The notes: a model not told the origin generated them from the letters alone. A DNA stretch of 64,000 bases from Branchiostoma floridae (GCF_000003815.2 NC_049989.1:9092880-9156879), one strand, 5' to 3'; numbered from the stretch's first letter, positions 36,201 through 48,751 are shown. Numbers and translations: made by a program.

Positions 36201-38105
36201 TTGTTTTAAACTTTGAAATGGAAAACACGAGAAGGGGTTGGCGGACCGTTGTGATTTTTAGATAGCTTAAATAGATGCTAGCGCTAATCTTACAGATCAG
36301 GAGCTAATTTGCATATGATGTAATTATAGTTCTATGATAGGACTCTCAAACATGTGCCATGTAACTAAGAAAGAGAGGAGTATCGATAGATATCAATTTT
36401 TCATGCATATGGAGATCTTAATTTGCAAAATTATTGATCAATTCTAATAAGCTCAAAGCGGTGAATAATAAAGGGATTTGTCGATGATGGTTAGACATCC
36501 AGGTAATAAGATACGCCAAAAAGCAGTATGCGTAACCAAGCAACTGGATATGATTTTGGAAACGGCCAGAAGTTTCAGACATCATTCGTTGTCTTTCGTC
36601 AGTGTCACTGACGTTGTTTGAAACGTCTGACCGTTTCTAAAATCATATCCAGTTGATTAAATGCTTTTGGGAATAAAAGGATTTCATACTTTTGTCATTT
36701 GTAGGTCAAGTAAAAGTGAACATAAAGGCATGAAGCATACAAATTTTCACATTATTGATGAGGAAATGCTACGTTTTACCAAGATAGCACTTTATCACTT
36801 TATGAAGGTTAAGATATTATTCGCGTAACAACTGAGAAACATTTAAGCTCGTTTGACAAAGGAATGAGGTCGTGGGACTATAGTTTATATTCATCCCAGG
36901 GGACCAGTGACGTCATTGCAATACGTTTCAGGGTGTGACCGTGAACGAGATCAACAAGAGAGTGTTGGGGAAGCTGATAGTGGAGAAAGTTGGGAACGAG
37001 GGAGCTGACGTCACGGCCCGGGCGGCGGTGCTGAGGACTGTCCTTCAGCGGGCTATAACACACCTGGAGAGTCAACCAGCTGAGGTGAACAAAATTACAC
37101 TGATGTTATAGCCTAGATATATAGTCTCTAATACAGCAAACCACGGTATTGATTATTACAGACTTTAATGACATGTTAGGCTAGATGAAGACTAGACATT
37201 CAGGTAATAAGATTTACCCAAAGAAAAGCAGTTACTCAAGCAGCGGGATATGATTTTGGAAACGGTCAGACGTTTCAGATAGATCCAATATCTTTAATCA
37301 ATGACACTGTGTCATTGGCGATTGACAAAAGATAGTGGATGCTATATGAAACATCTGACTGTTTCCAAAATCATATCCAGTTGCTTGGGAATTGCTTTTT
37401 TGTATGATTTGTTAAGCTGTACTGAATGGAGATAGTTTTTAAGAGATTCATTAGTCACGCATGAGCACAGTTAATAGAATTTTTCTTTTAACAAAGAAGA
37501 CGAACCTCCAGGTACGTGTGTACACCTTTGAAAATAAGTCACTGCCAAAAGAAAGATTCTATTAACAGTTTTTTTCCCATTGAACATGCCCCAGCTGCTA
37601 CCCTAGGCCTAATGGCAATCCTTTCACTCGGTGAATATTAGCCTTCGGCGTCCATGGTATTGTACAGTGTAGGCGCCACTGTGTTGCAGGTTGTTAGTTT
37701 CTTCATTATATTCAAGAGAAATAGAATCCCCATTAGCAACACTGTGTTAATAAGATTTTTAAATCTTTTATTCAATTTTGGGCGCTTTTCGGTGTGCCCC
37801 ATGTATCGTATGGCGCAACATCGAATTCCCAATCATAGTGTTGCCTCTGAAATTTTTCAAATTGACCAAAGACCTTCACATTTGTTTTGCAGGTTTGGCA
37901 GAATGCTGAATTACTGATAATCGATAAGTTTGGGCAGGTGTACCCCATACGTTCTGGACAGGCCGAGAACAAGTTCGTACTGTACTACGATGGAATGGAC
38001 AACATCAAGTTCACATGTACACAGAGAGAAACGTGGAAGTGGCCATGGCAATGGGGCAGTTCCGAAGACAAACCCAAGGCAGTGGAGGACAAGTCTTCCT
38101 TGTAG
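33289..38105 (+). CDS. Unrecognised small protein with VWQN block (4 exons)
   Basis: Exons 33289-33339, 33945-34088, 36932-37084 and 37893-38105 are all phase 0 with AG/GT borders and give 186 aa. Exon 1 encodes MGNLLIPPNKDDTAAQQ; Gly2 makes N-myristoylation conceivable. Exon 2 is an Ala/Thr/Asp-rich low-complexity linker. Exon 3 (GVTVNEINKRVLGKL then RAAVLRTVLQRAITHLE) looks helical. Exon 4 opens VWQNAELLII, contains FVLYYDGMDN, then WKWPWQWG and a charged end before TAG. There is no TM segment or signal peptide. Exons 3-4 align with the single exon at 31761-32168 on the other strand; VWQN-[AS]-EL and Y-[HY]-DG-[MN]-D are the best kept parts. Family and function unknown; a cytosolic, possibly membrane-tethered protein is inference. 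Two AATAAA signals follow (38185, 38224). Confidence 0.8.
34349..34486. repeat. Long near-perfect hairpin (about 60-bp arms)
   Basis: The left arm begins AACCAACAGAATACTGCAG and reaches GCGGATTGATTGGTCAAT. The right arm is its reverse complement with about four mismatches and ends CTGCAGTATTCTGCTGGTT. The loop is short (roughly 15 bases). It lies in intron 2 of the plus-strand VWQN gene. Likely a foldback MITE. Confidence 0.85.
36490..36672. repeat. Foldback element, copy 1
   Basis: Starts GTTAGACATCCAGGTAATAA, then CAACTGGATATGATTTTGGA / AACGGCCAGAAGTTTCAGA. The right arm returns as GAAACGTCTGACCGTTTC, AAAATCATATCCAGTTG. It lies in intron 2 of the plus-strand VWQN gene. Confidence 0.8.
37190..37405. 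repeat. Foldback element, copy 2
   Basis: Starts TAGACATTCAGGTAATAAGA, then GGGATATGATTTTGGAAACG, GTCAGACGTTTCAGATA. It returns as GAAACATCTGACTGTTTCC, AAAATCATATCCAGTTGCTT. Same family as 36490-36672, here in intron 3 of the same gene. The spacer between arms differs. Confidence 0.8.
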
Positions 38106-38184
38106 TTTTGTCTAGATTAGGCCATGTTAAATTGGTTATATGGATGACATCCTCTGGGTATCCCAAAACTGATGCGCACGTGTG

Positions 38185-38229
38185 AATAAAAACGTTTGGC
38201 CGAAAAAGTGGCCTGGGAGGCTGAATAAA
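38185..38229 (+). promoter_or_regulatory. Two candidate polyadenylation signals
   Basis: AATAAA at 38185-38190 and 38224-38229, 80 and 119 bases past the TAG stop of the plus-strand VWQN gene. Confidence 0.5.
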
Positions 38230-41200
38230 AGACAAACACAGAGTATTGAATACCGAATTGTAATTTCTTTTTTTTTTTCGTTTTCACAGTCTTCTTCTTT
38301 GACATTGGACTTGACGTTGACATTGGTGTATGTTTCCCAATATATTTTTCTTTGAATATCTACGGCGTGTATTTGCTCCTTTTACAGCTGCATTGTACGA
38401 TTCAAACCATAGTGGAATTTTTTTTTAATTTCTGCACGGAAACGGACGAAAATTGATGCACGCGCGGATGTCATTCATATAATCAAATGAACATCGAGCC
38501 AGAAAAAATTAGAGATTGGATAACCCAACTCCAACCCAATTTCGGGACATTACTAAATTTGTAGAATATAAAGTCCCTTATTAAATATGCAGGTAAATCT
38601 ACGTTTGAATGTATACGAACTTGTATTGTATACGTCTTCTTATCCATCTTATATCATGTAAACCCAATTATGTTTTTACGTAATGTTAATGTTTTATAAT
38701 TATGTTTTGAAGGGGGGCTTCTTATGATCACTGTGCAATTCGGCCGATCCTCAATAAATACAAAATAGTATAAACTATACAACCTTTAATGTATTATTTA
38801 ATTATTACCAAATTTCAAATTATTTCTTGCAGGCAAGGCCCTTTTGAACGTTAATGGGAAATGGCTAGAGAACTTCATAATTACGAACTTAATTCGGTTT
38901 GTGCCGCTTCAGCCCACGTGAGCTAGGCTCAGTACTTGCTGACTGCTCCTCGATAGAAGAATTGTCTACAAGAATATTGTTGCTGTGTGTGATATACAAA
39001 TTGTCTATTATGTTATAGTATTATTTCACCACGCACTTTCAAATGCATAGATTATGGGATATCGTAAAGTATTGTCGTACATTGATTTTGATATTACATC
39101 GTTGTTTTATATTCTAAACATAGAAGCTGGAAATACATTGTTTGTTTTTTTACGCAAAATCTAAATGTAAAGCAATTGAATTGACACCGTATTGTGTTCA
39201 CTCACTTGTTATTCACTATAGTCAGCTAGAAATGACATACTGAATAATAAACAAATGTACAACAATGAAGGATGAAGTAGCTAGTCTTTCATCAACTTTG
39301 GATTTTAACAAATGATATTACACTACAATTTTACATAAAACTTGTAAACAGCACTTGATAGCTACGGTCTTGAACATGAACGTCGCACGATCGTCACACA
39401 GTTTCAAACTGAGCTCACGTAGAGTCGTGCATGTAAGATTTATGTCTTGTTAGATTGCCTTAGATCTTTTTGTTTGTGCTTGGTTCTATCCCAACCTGCT
39501 TGAATGTTCTGCGGCATGAAAACGCACGACCACATACTAGGAATATGACTGTCAAAGAATCAAAATACTGAAATAATTCCCCTAAATGATACAGAGAAGA
39601 TCAATGCCAGGCTCCCCAGATACGTATACATCGTTTATCAAAGCAGTTCCTCGGGCGAAACAATTCTGTTAGATAGAACACTGTTGGTAATCTGTACCCC
39701 TCACAAAGCGCTTAGAATCTTATCTATAAACATAAAACACGGAAGGTAAGTTATCAGCGGCAGGCAGTCGTGTCTCTTCGTCCCAGGGAGTAACGCTACT
39801 TTACCTTTATCCGCCGGTTTATACCTATATCCGTTGTATTTAGAAACGGGATATCTAGCTGAGGAATATCAAATCGACGGACGGTTGTTTCTAATTGATT
39901 TTTTTTAATCAGAGCAGTTTGTCGAAACCACTGTCCGCTAACATGGTATCCATAAATACCATGCGTCTAAAAACAACGGATAATGGTTACCAAGCGGATA
40001 TAGGTGAACAAGCATTATCTACTTGTACCTATTGGACACAAAAGAACAAACATAGTCTCAAATATCTTTATTCTTTAATATATACTTGATGATACTGCAC
40101 AGAAACAAACTTCTTATACCACAGTTTGTACAAGAATGATTCTTCTCAAATATTAAACGGTCACAATATCAGTTCGACAAGACTCATACTAATTCTTTCC
40201 GCTGCAATTGTGACATTCTAAGTGACATAGCTACCACTGAGTTATTGACAGTTGAATGATATTGTACAGAGGCACCGGTCCTTGATATATTTGGTTTCAC
40301 GCTACAAAGGCATCATTATCCAGAATCACAGAATGGGTCTTAGAAAGCACAGAGGGAATGATACAATTTTCTTCAGGTGTTTGTTCCATCTCAGTTCTGT
40401 TTGCAAGGCCAAGGAATGATAAGTTTATGGGTTCTGTTAAATATAAAGAAACATGTTATATATACTGCTCCTCAATAATGTTTTAGCACTTTCTTTATTG
40501 TAAGATAAAGTAGTCATTTGTCCACCGCAGGGCTAGGGGCGGAGGCATTGGTATTCATATGTGTTTTCAGTCAGGCTCTTTCAAATGTCCTACAATAATA
40601 TCCCGCATGCGTACTTGTTACCCGATCGCTTAAGCTTAAACATATAACCAATCAGTGTTTCTGATGGTCCTATCCTGTAATCTATTGAAAATTATCACAC
40701 TGCTGAAATATTATAACAACATTACTTGTGATCACAAACCTGTCCAACAACATATATGTCAGTGGTGTAGAAAAAAGTCTGTTTTTAGAATCTGAGAGGA
40801 TTCCCTCATATCAAATTCATAAATACATTTATAAAACTAAGACATCGAGGTAAACAATATCAAAATACACTTCAATCTCTACAACTGGATATAAACGGAG
40901 ATTTGCTTCCGGAGGTTTCGAGTAGCATCCATCACTCTCGTCACTAGAATGACATCACAAATCCATAGATAGTTTCTACTTCAACGATTAACACTATGAT
41001 CATTATGATCTGCTGACGGTTCGTGAGAACTGACTGTTTCTACTGAATAGACAGGGAGGAAAATAGGTGTGCTCGCTAGACTAAAGAGACTACGTACATC
41101 AGAACATCTACTCCAGTGGTTATGAACCATTTGGAGGGGGGGGGATACAAGCGTAGTCACATTTGGGACCGCATTTTTCTCACTATAGAGACACCTAGCG

Positions 41201-41361
41201 GTGGGAAGTAGAACCAGTCAGTGCTCTAAGAAAGGTCGCAGAATAACTACGAAACTTTGGTAGGTGGATATCTGAAAAAAGAATTGTTACCCACCTCATA
41301 TCAAACTTCTTTAAGTTAAAAGGAATGTTAACTAGTTCGTTGGATCATCGCATATCATCTT
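38230..41361. other. Intergenic, no gene recognised
   Basis: AT-rich sequence between the plus-strand VWQN gene and the minus-strand GPCR. No open frame has family resemblance or plausible splice context. The upper end may include the GPCR 3' UTR. A GTCGCACGATCGTC word near 39382 resembles sequence at 51030-51050. Confidence 0.6.
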
Positions 41362-44109
41362 TTACACGGTAGTTGTCATCATGACTACAACGGTAGGCTT
41401 ATTGCCGTCTGCTGTGACAACTGTAGGGCTTTTCCCTGTTATTCCACTTTTCAATGTTTCAGTGCGGCGCGAGGAAATAACTGTACCCGCCCGCCTGTTA
41501 TTCATGGGCAGTTCGTTGGCATTTTCGGTACTCAGAAAATCGTGAGCAAAGTTCCCCAAGAGGGCATGGAACTCTTTTCTGAAATTCCTGTTACAATAGC
41601 CATACAAAATCGGGTTCATTGTGCTGTTGCAATACCCCAACCAATGAACAACAGGATAAGCGTATAGATATACATTCTGTATGCCTGCAGGTGTGAAATG
41701 TTTGTAGTCAACCAACAGAATCACCAAGTGATACGGCAACCAAGACAGGGCAAACAGTACAACCACCAGTATGAGCATACGAATCATTGTGACCTTCTTT
41801 TCAGAGTATCCCAGTTGCCTTTGTCTCTGTCTTTCCGTTCTGGGTTCCGTGCCAAAAGACTTTTGCCGAAGACCGATGCGTATGATAATTCGTATGTACA
41901 GAATGGCGATAGTTATTAAAGGAAATACGTAGCAGAACAAGAAGACAACGAGTGTGTTGGCCTGCCTGTGGCTGTCTGATTGCCACCACTCTTTACAGAT
42001 GACCATGGTGTCGTTGTCCTTGCCGTGGTACCGTTCAGCGGTACCAAGGACCAAGGCGTGAGGTACCATCACGGCGAAAGACAAGACCCAGATGAAACTC
42101 ACGATAGCGAAGCTTTGACGTCCGCTCAGTTTAGGCGCCATGGCGTCCATTACGGCGCGGTATCTGATAGAATGAGACAAAATCGGATCTATAAATATCA
42201 TCCAGTCTCAAAGTCTCTCATGGTGGATAACAACACACTGCCCTGAAAAAGGCTATGGGGCATACTTTACCTTTCAGGTGATGTCGATAGAGTGCACATA
42301 TTACGCAGCAAAGGATCTTCCCAAGTGACGTAGGCAAGGTCTCTATACGAACTGATTATTCATAACACGTGCACTTGTATTTTGTATCAAATATGCCTGC
42401 AATTATCTGATAACATCAACCAGGGGGATTTGAACTACATCTGCCAACATTTCCATAACCCGTCATCTACATCCGCAGCACCTCCGGGCCATGCCTAGCG
42501 ACGAAATAGACGTTAAACAAAGACCTTAGTGGTGCGTACCTAAAGCCCGGACTTGGAATTGGACCTAAAAATGTTTAGGTCCAAGTCCCCCCCAAAAAAA
42601 ACCTAAATGTCCGGAGCCAAGTCCGGACTTGCAAAAAGCAATCTGTCACTTACATTTCCTTTTTTTGTTCTAAACCATCTAAAACCTTCCATAGACAGTG
42701 AAATTTGCACTGGAAAAAGACAAAAAACAGTCCGCGTTTATACTGGCTGTCTATCATTTTCATGTATTTTTCACATTGCATTTCAATTCATGCTAACATG
42801 CCCCCTCCCCCTCAAAAAAATGCACATAATATGCGATGATGGGTTCAGGTCCGGACTTTAAGTCCGGACCTGAACCTGAACTGCTGGACCTGAATCCGGA
42901 CCTGAACCTGAAATTGAGTTTAGGTACGCACCACTAAAAGACCTCACCAACAACAACAATAAGAACAACAAAGTAATACTAATGCCAATACCACAGGAAG
43001 CTGTAGAGTTCGCTATGAGCTGAAAAGCTAATTGGTTGTTAACGTCGGCAGATAAAATCTCTTTGAATGTGTACTTAATGTCCTCATGCATTAAAAAAAG
43101 TTAAAAGACTGACCTGTCCACTGCAATGACCACAAGAGTAAAGGCTGAAGCGGCTATGGCCACACCCTGCAGACTGGTCAGTTTGCAGACCAGATCCCCC
43201 AAATGCCACCCTGCATACATAATGAATCGTCTTATGTTGATCAATTCCAGAAGTATAATTTGAAAAATCATTGGTTAATAGAAAAGGTATGTATGAAATT
43301 ATATGATCTGTATAAAATGATGTACAGTCAAACCTGTCTATAGCGGCCACTCAAGGGACCGGACAAATATGGCCACTATAGACAGGTGGCCTCTGTATAG
43401 AGGTGGCAACTTCTAGATAAAATACCCAAGGGACCGACAAAAAGTGGCCACTATGGACAGGTGGCCCCTCTGTAGAGGTGGCCCCTAATACAGGTTTGAC
43501 TGTAATAGTATAAAATGATATAATCTTAGGATATCAAAAACTCATGATACAATAATATGATATAATGATACGATGTAGGGATTTGATAACTAAAATGATA
43601 ATGAGAATAATGACAATTATTATATGATAAATGACATATGATATATGACATATCTACATATCTATATAAAATCATATGATCTGTCAAGAATACAATGTGG
43701 ACTGGTAGACAAGGATAGTTTGATATTTTATGGAGGCTCTGTGTGTGACTATCATAACTCATGTTTGAAAATAAATAAATAAAAAGAACTAGGTTTTATG
43801 ACATATTTTTAGTGAGAAAAAGAGCTGACCTGTGAAAACATGATTGACCAGTGTCACGGGCATGCAGAGCACGGTCACCAGGAGGTCACTCAGGGCCAAG
43901 TTCACGATGAAGTAGCTGGTGGCGCTGCGCAGGTTCTGGTTCCGGCACACCACAGCGCACACCAGAGCGTTACCCACAATGCTTAGCAGAATAATGGCGA
44001 CGAAACACATTCCAATGATCACAGTGACTGATGTGGAGTGTTTCATGGCCGGTACTTCTAGCACTTCGTCCGGACTGTCTCCGACGTAGCTTGTCGTGTT
44101 GTTCATCAT
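41362..44109 (-). CDS. Rhodopsin-class neuropeptide GPCR, RFamide (NPFF/QRFP)-like (3 exons)
   Basis: Coding exons, minus strand: 44109-43830, 43210-43114, 42163-41362; phases 1 and 2 agree and give 392 aa. Seven TM segments. The N-terminus has NNTT (glycosylation). TM1 has GNALV with N47 (1.50). TM2 has NLALSDLL with D75 (2.50). C102 is the TM3 disulphide Cys and pairs with the Cys of MVICKEWW in loop 2. D125-R126-Y127 spans the second splice. TM6 is FALSWLPYHLVILLVDY, with Asp nine residues after the TM6 Pro, the position that contacts the peptide Arg in NPFF-type receptors. TM7 is WLGYCNSTMNPILYGY. The C-terminus ends TTTV, a class I PDZ ligand pattern. The TM2 and TM7 wording fits the NPFF/QRFP/orexin cluster; the exact ligand cannot be assigned. 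Expected to signal through G proteins at the neuronal or endocrine plasma membrane (family knowledge). Confidence 0.92.
42527..42936. mobile_element. hAT-type MITE with perfect 8-bp target duplication
   Basis: Inverted ends TAGTGGTGCGTACC and GGTACGCACCACTA are flanked by AAAGACCT on both sides (42519-42526, 42937-42944). The 410-bp interior is made of GGACCTGAACCTG-type words and has no transposase. It sits in GPCR intron 2. The 8-bp duplication identifies hAT-like mobilisation. Confidence 0.92.
43325..43502. mobile_element. TA-flanked MITE, 178 bp, same family as 29752-30650
   Basis: Ends CAGTCAAACCTGT / ACAGGTTTGACTG with TA on each side (43323-43324, 43503-43504). The interior repeats TGGCCACTATAGACAGGTGGCC and GGGACCGACAAAAAGTGGCC-type blocks. 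It sits in GPCR intron 1. Confidence 0.9.
43505..43700. repeat. AT-rich (GATATAT)-type degenerate simple repeat
   Basis: Degenerate ATGATATAATGATA / ATATGATATATGACATAT motifs in GPCR intron 1, directly beside the TA-flanked MITE. Open frames across it are low-complexity. Confidence 0.7.
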
Positions 44110-45254
44110 TTCTGATACTGGCTCGCTGAGTCGCTCCCCTGGTATTCAAAGTGAACGTCGCCTGACAGAAAAAATAGGAAATAACTTTTATTTCTGTGAA
44201 GGAGGATCATATCTGACAGTTGTACTATGTCCTGAGGTGTTTGTGTGTTCGGACCTATAGCTTACGACATCTGTTTGAACTTTGGCATGCGGTGACTTAT
44301 TGATCATGACTTCCTGACAGAGCAAGGGGTTTGAGGCACATTAGTGGTATTTTCAAAAATACTGTAACAATAGGTACCGGCACTTTAATCTTGAAAGTAG
44401 TGTGGTACAAAACTAGCAGCTGCCTATCTGATAATTTACACGGGTTACACAAGCTCTAGTTGTCATGGGCTATTGAGCTGCACTTCCAGCAGAGATTATG
44501 CTCCAGATTGAATTAAGCGTCTTTCAGTCTTTTCTTTGAGTGTACCATTCTTCAATGGCAAATACAGTAATTCTTGGGACAAGAAAAAAAGTAGTTCATT
44601 ATCAATTTCAGTTTCAGTTTCCAAACTCCATTTAGCATTTTACTGAGGTTTGGGTACCACGGACTCCCGTTTGAAGCTGAATGCATCCCGACTCTGACGT
44701 GCCAGCGGTATTATCAAATGATTGAAAACCTTCATATGAAAATGAAAGGCGAGCAAACGTTGGGTATATGGATGAAAGCTGAGACTGTAAAGATACAAGT
44801 CCAGACATCAAAGCTGTAAGACTGATAGATACTTCACAGAAATGCTAGTACTGACGATGTTTAAAGATGACTTTTACTTCAGGCGATAGAAACTGCCATG
44901 TTGAGTAGGTTATTTGTTACTAAACTATTCGCGACTGAGCCGATTTGTTATAGCATATGGTTGGTATATAAATTTAAAAGTGTCTAGTAAGCCAATGGCT
45001 TAAGCGAGTACCTCATACTAGTATTCTGTGAAACGTTGGCGAAGTTTCTGTAGCCTAGCGATTTGACAGAGTGCTCTATGAATTTCATCGATGAAAGAAA
45101 ATCTTTGTGCGCTTTGTGTGTGTGTTTTGATGTCTTTTAGGTATACTTCTTGTGCGTCTTTGATTGTATTCCCATTATAATTCATTCAAGGACACAGCGG
45201 TGGCGCCACCGGGCCTCTGCTTCAATGAAATACCCGCGAAAATGTCAGACTGTT

Positions 45255-46102
45255 GGTATCTCACTGCACTTGGGGTACTGGTGCGGCACTGCATCTCTTG
45301 ATTTATTTGATGGGAAGTGGGTCAGTATGATATACTTGAAAACACTAAATAAGTAACTGGTTTATCAATTCATAAAACTACAGATTTGGAGAAACAGATC
45401 ATCGTACAATGTTGAAAAAGAAATCATTTATGTTGGATAATAACGTTTGCTTTTGAGTTTGCGTTATGCATTAACGTTACAAGCAGTGTAATCATCGCTG
45501 GTGGCCAACCGCCGATTAAACACCAAAATTGCAATCATTCAAACTCTTGAGCCATTTTTTCTCTCACTTATTACAAATATCTTATATAGACTTAGACATC
45601 AATAGTTTGGCAAGCCAACAACCGACAGTGAAAATACTCCGCGTTACACAAAAAGCGTATGAAATACCAATCATTTTCATTTGAGAAATTGTAAAATTGT
45701 TAAATAAACCTATAAACATACATCATTACACATACATGGTGCAAAGCACACGGTCGATTGAGTCAAATCTGTTATATGGTTCGTGTCAGTTCAGTTGGGT
45801 CACTATTTTTTACTTTACAAGTATTTCAATGTTATTTATAAGATAATAATTTCGTAACATATAATTCATTATCAAAAGGAAAATAATTTCATCATAAATC
45901 TCATTTGGGGGTATTTTCATCATTTTACAGTGATTTTTCATAAATTGACTACGCTGCGATTTCCATAAACATGTTCATTTAGCCTAGAAACGCAACAATG
46001 CCGCACAGAGTGCAAGTTGAAGTTAGCGAAAATAACACAACAACGCCACAGTGATCAAACCCCGCAGTGCCGCACCAGTACCCCAAGTGCAGTGAGACAC
46101 CA
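45255..46102. repeat. Inverted repeat pair, 37-bp arms about 770 bp apart
   Basis: 45255-45292 reads TCTCACTGCACTTGGGGTAC then TGGTGCGGCACTGC. 46064-46102 is its reverse complement with one or two changes. The sequence between is AT-rich and non-coding. It could be the ends of a non-autonomous element or two solo insertions. Confidence 0.65.
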
Positions 46103-48636
46103 CCTTAAACCAGGACCATCCACCAAAACTAACCTGGACAATATTTGCTACTAATACTGAAGGCGACTGAGCCATGTTTTTAGAATTAGAAAATAAATAA
46201 AAACAGCAATGCAGCTCATGCAACTGTTTTCGTAGTTGGCTACCATCCGGCTGTATCATATCACTGTTGCCATGTTGAAAATGGCTGAATGACAGTTAAA
46301 GTATACATGCGTTACAAAAATTGAACCAAACGCTTACGTACCTGGAAAACCCAGCGCCAGTATTTCTCAGGGCTCTTCCTACTATCCTCTTCCGTCCGCC
46401 GCTGATTCTTCTTCAACTGAGATGACAATATGATAGCGAATGATGTAGTGCTTTCTTCAACTAGTAATGCCTTCGTCTGAGGGACCAACCGTATGCAAGG
46501 AGGAGGAGAAGTAGTTGTAAAACATGTAGACGAAAACTAAAATACTTGAGGGGAGATTTTGAATGCGAGCTGATATGAAATGTGAAACAACAAATGATAT
46601 AAAAGCATAATCCGTTAAAAACGAACTGCAGCATGGAATAATCACGTCCGTAGCGAGCCAAACCTGAGGGGAAAGAAAATACGCTACGTCAGTCTCATAT
46701 TGAATAAATGATATGATGAGTTCTTAATGACCAATTTTATTAGCCCCTCGGGGTGATGAGCAAATACAAAGAAACTTATCGCCGCTGGAACCTTATATAA
46801 GACACCAAAATGCGCACGTCTCGCTATAATGTCGGACCCAAGCCCATTCAATGTGACCATAAAGTGATTTGCATATAAACCTATTGCACATAAATGTGTT
46901 GTTGTATCTTAGCAACGGTTTGCAGTGATAGTCGAATATAAGATAAATCGCATATTTTTAAAGACAGATAAAGCTCTTACGGATCGTAAAATCTTGCAAT
47001 TAGAAGAGAATGTAAGGTTGTCAAAATATCACAATACGCAGAGCATATACCAACTGTAAAAACAAAACAAATGGTAGACTTGTTCACGTTGTGAAAAACG
47101 AGGAATCATAATAATTAGGTTTACTTGTCCCAAAAAATATATATCAGCACCCAGGCGCCCCTAACTGTGTCTTTATGCACTTCCTGCCAGTGCATAATGA
47201 CATACCAAGGACGGACAGGTACTTGCACTCTGGTAGACCAATTAGACGATATCGCCCGTGCTAAACTGAGCAAAGTGTAATGCTTGAAATGGAGAGAGAT
47301 GCAGACAGTACAGTACAGCTAATTTGACGAAATCCCAGTTACTTTATTTCTATTCCATTCTCGTATATAATTTTGCAATATTACACTTCAAGCAGAATAC
47401 AATATCAAATAAAAACCATATACCAAATGGCATGTGTCTAATAAAAAAAAGGAAGAAAAGGTTACTCAGTTTAGACTGAATATCGAAATGGCCAGTTAAT
47501 GGTCATCATACAGATGATTCTTTTTTTCGGATACAGCTTAATGTTACATGTAGAAATATCAGGTGCTAAGTATTGAGTATGAGCTGGCCATGATGTACGC
47601 AAAACTTCAGATGTATGTGGTTTTGCCTTTGTCGTATATTATGCAAAAGCCTGTATTTACCCCAATATGGTAAAAGTGTACAATAAACATCTTCATTCAT
47701 CCGTACCTTTATGCAGATATAAAGACTGTACTTTGGTAGTAAAATGCGTATTGCCGTGTAAATTACAAATGTACTGATAAAAAATAGTTGATAGGAGAGC
47801 CTCTCTTTTAAACAGGCCTTCATCACGGTTGACAGATGCAACACTTTGTAGAATAAGGTCTTGATCATGGTGGACATAATATCGTCTGAACAACTGTCAT
47901 TCTCATTATTTCATCCCACAGAGAACTTTTCTAATTGTACCATTAGATCTCCCCTGGGGAGATGGATCGTGTTTCTGACGGAGAGTTGGGCTAATAAGCC
48001 AATTATCTACAGTATTGTCCGTCACACCATGTTTGTGTTGTCTTGTCTACTGAAGCATCCGTGCTTTCATGTTTCATATTTCCTAGAACACCACATCGAA
48101 ATGTAGCAGTGAATCTCTGAAGGATAAAAATTCGAATCGCAGGAGGTTTGATACAAAGAGTTTGCAGCTAGGTTCATATGAACAGTGTGTATAATCTATT
48201 CAATCAATCAACGCTTGACGAAGTTATGTGTTTTGGACTGTCTTAACAAAGTTAGCCAAACAAAATTAGCATGCTACATACGTTATAAGGCAAAAAAAAA
48301 CAGGTAATATAAAACGTTATAAGTCAATGGCAGGTAGGCAGGTCAATGAGCATTACGAAGCTTACTACGGCGAATTAAAAAAGGCGAATTACGAAATTTA
48401 TATTTTAGAAATAAGAAAAATAAAGAAATTTGGCAGAAGTGGCTTATCCCAAAGTTACTTATAATTTAGAAATCACCCCACTTCAAAATTGAATTTTTCA
48501 CCAATACATAAAAATAAAGACTCATGCTGTCCTAATAAAACTCAGGTCATTCGCATGAACAAAAGGAAAGGAAAGGGAAACCAAAATATACATGTTTGAG
48601 CAAAAATAGTAAAAGAAATCACACAAAAAAGAAATA

Positions 48637-48751
48637 CACACACACACACACACACACATACACGAGCACACACACATACGAACATACACACACATACGAA
48701 CACGAACATACACACACACACGAACACACACATGCGAACACAGACACAAGA
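48637..48751. repeat. (CA)n-rich microsatellite abutting an assembly gap
   Basis: ACACAC/ACGAACAC repeat running into the N run at 48752; the gap probably results from this repeat. Confidence 0.92.

Noticed and set aside
41698-42246. Plus-strand and alternate-frame ORFs over the GPCR third exon
   Set aside because: Antisense or out-of-frame shadows of a clear 7-TM exon.
46457-46661. Hydrophobic minus-strand frame upstream of the GPCR
   Set aside because: Could look like a TM peptide, but no GPCR or other family motif and no splice phase match to the receptor exons.
47566-47877. 103-codon minus-strand frame with hydrophobic stretches
   Set aside because: AT-rich sequence, no recognisable TM family pattern, no splice support.
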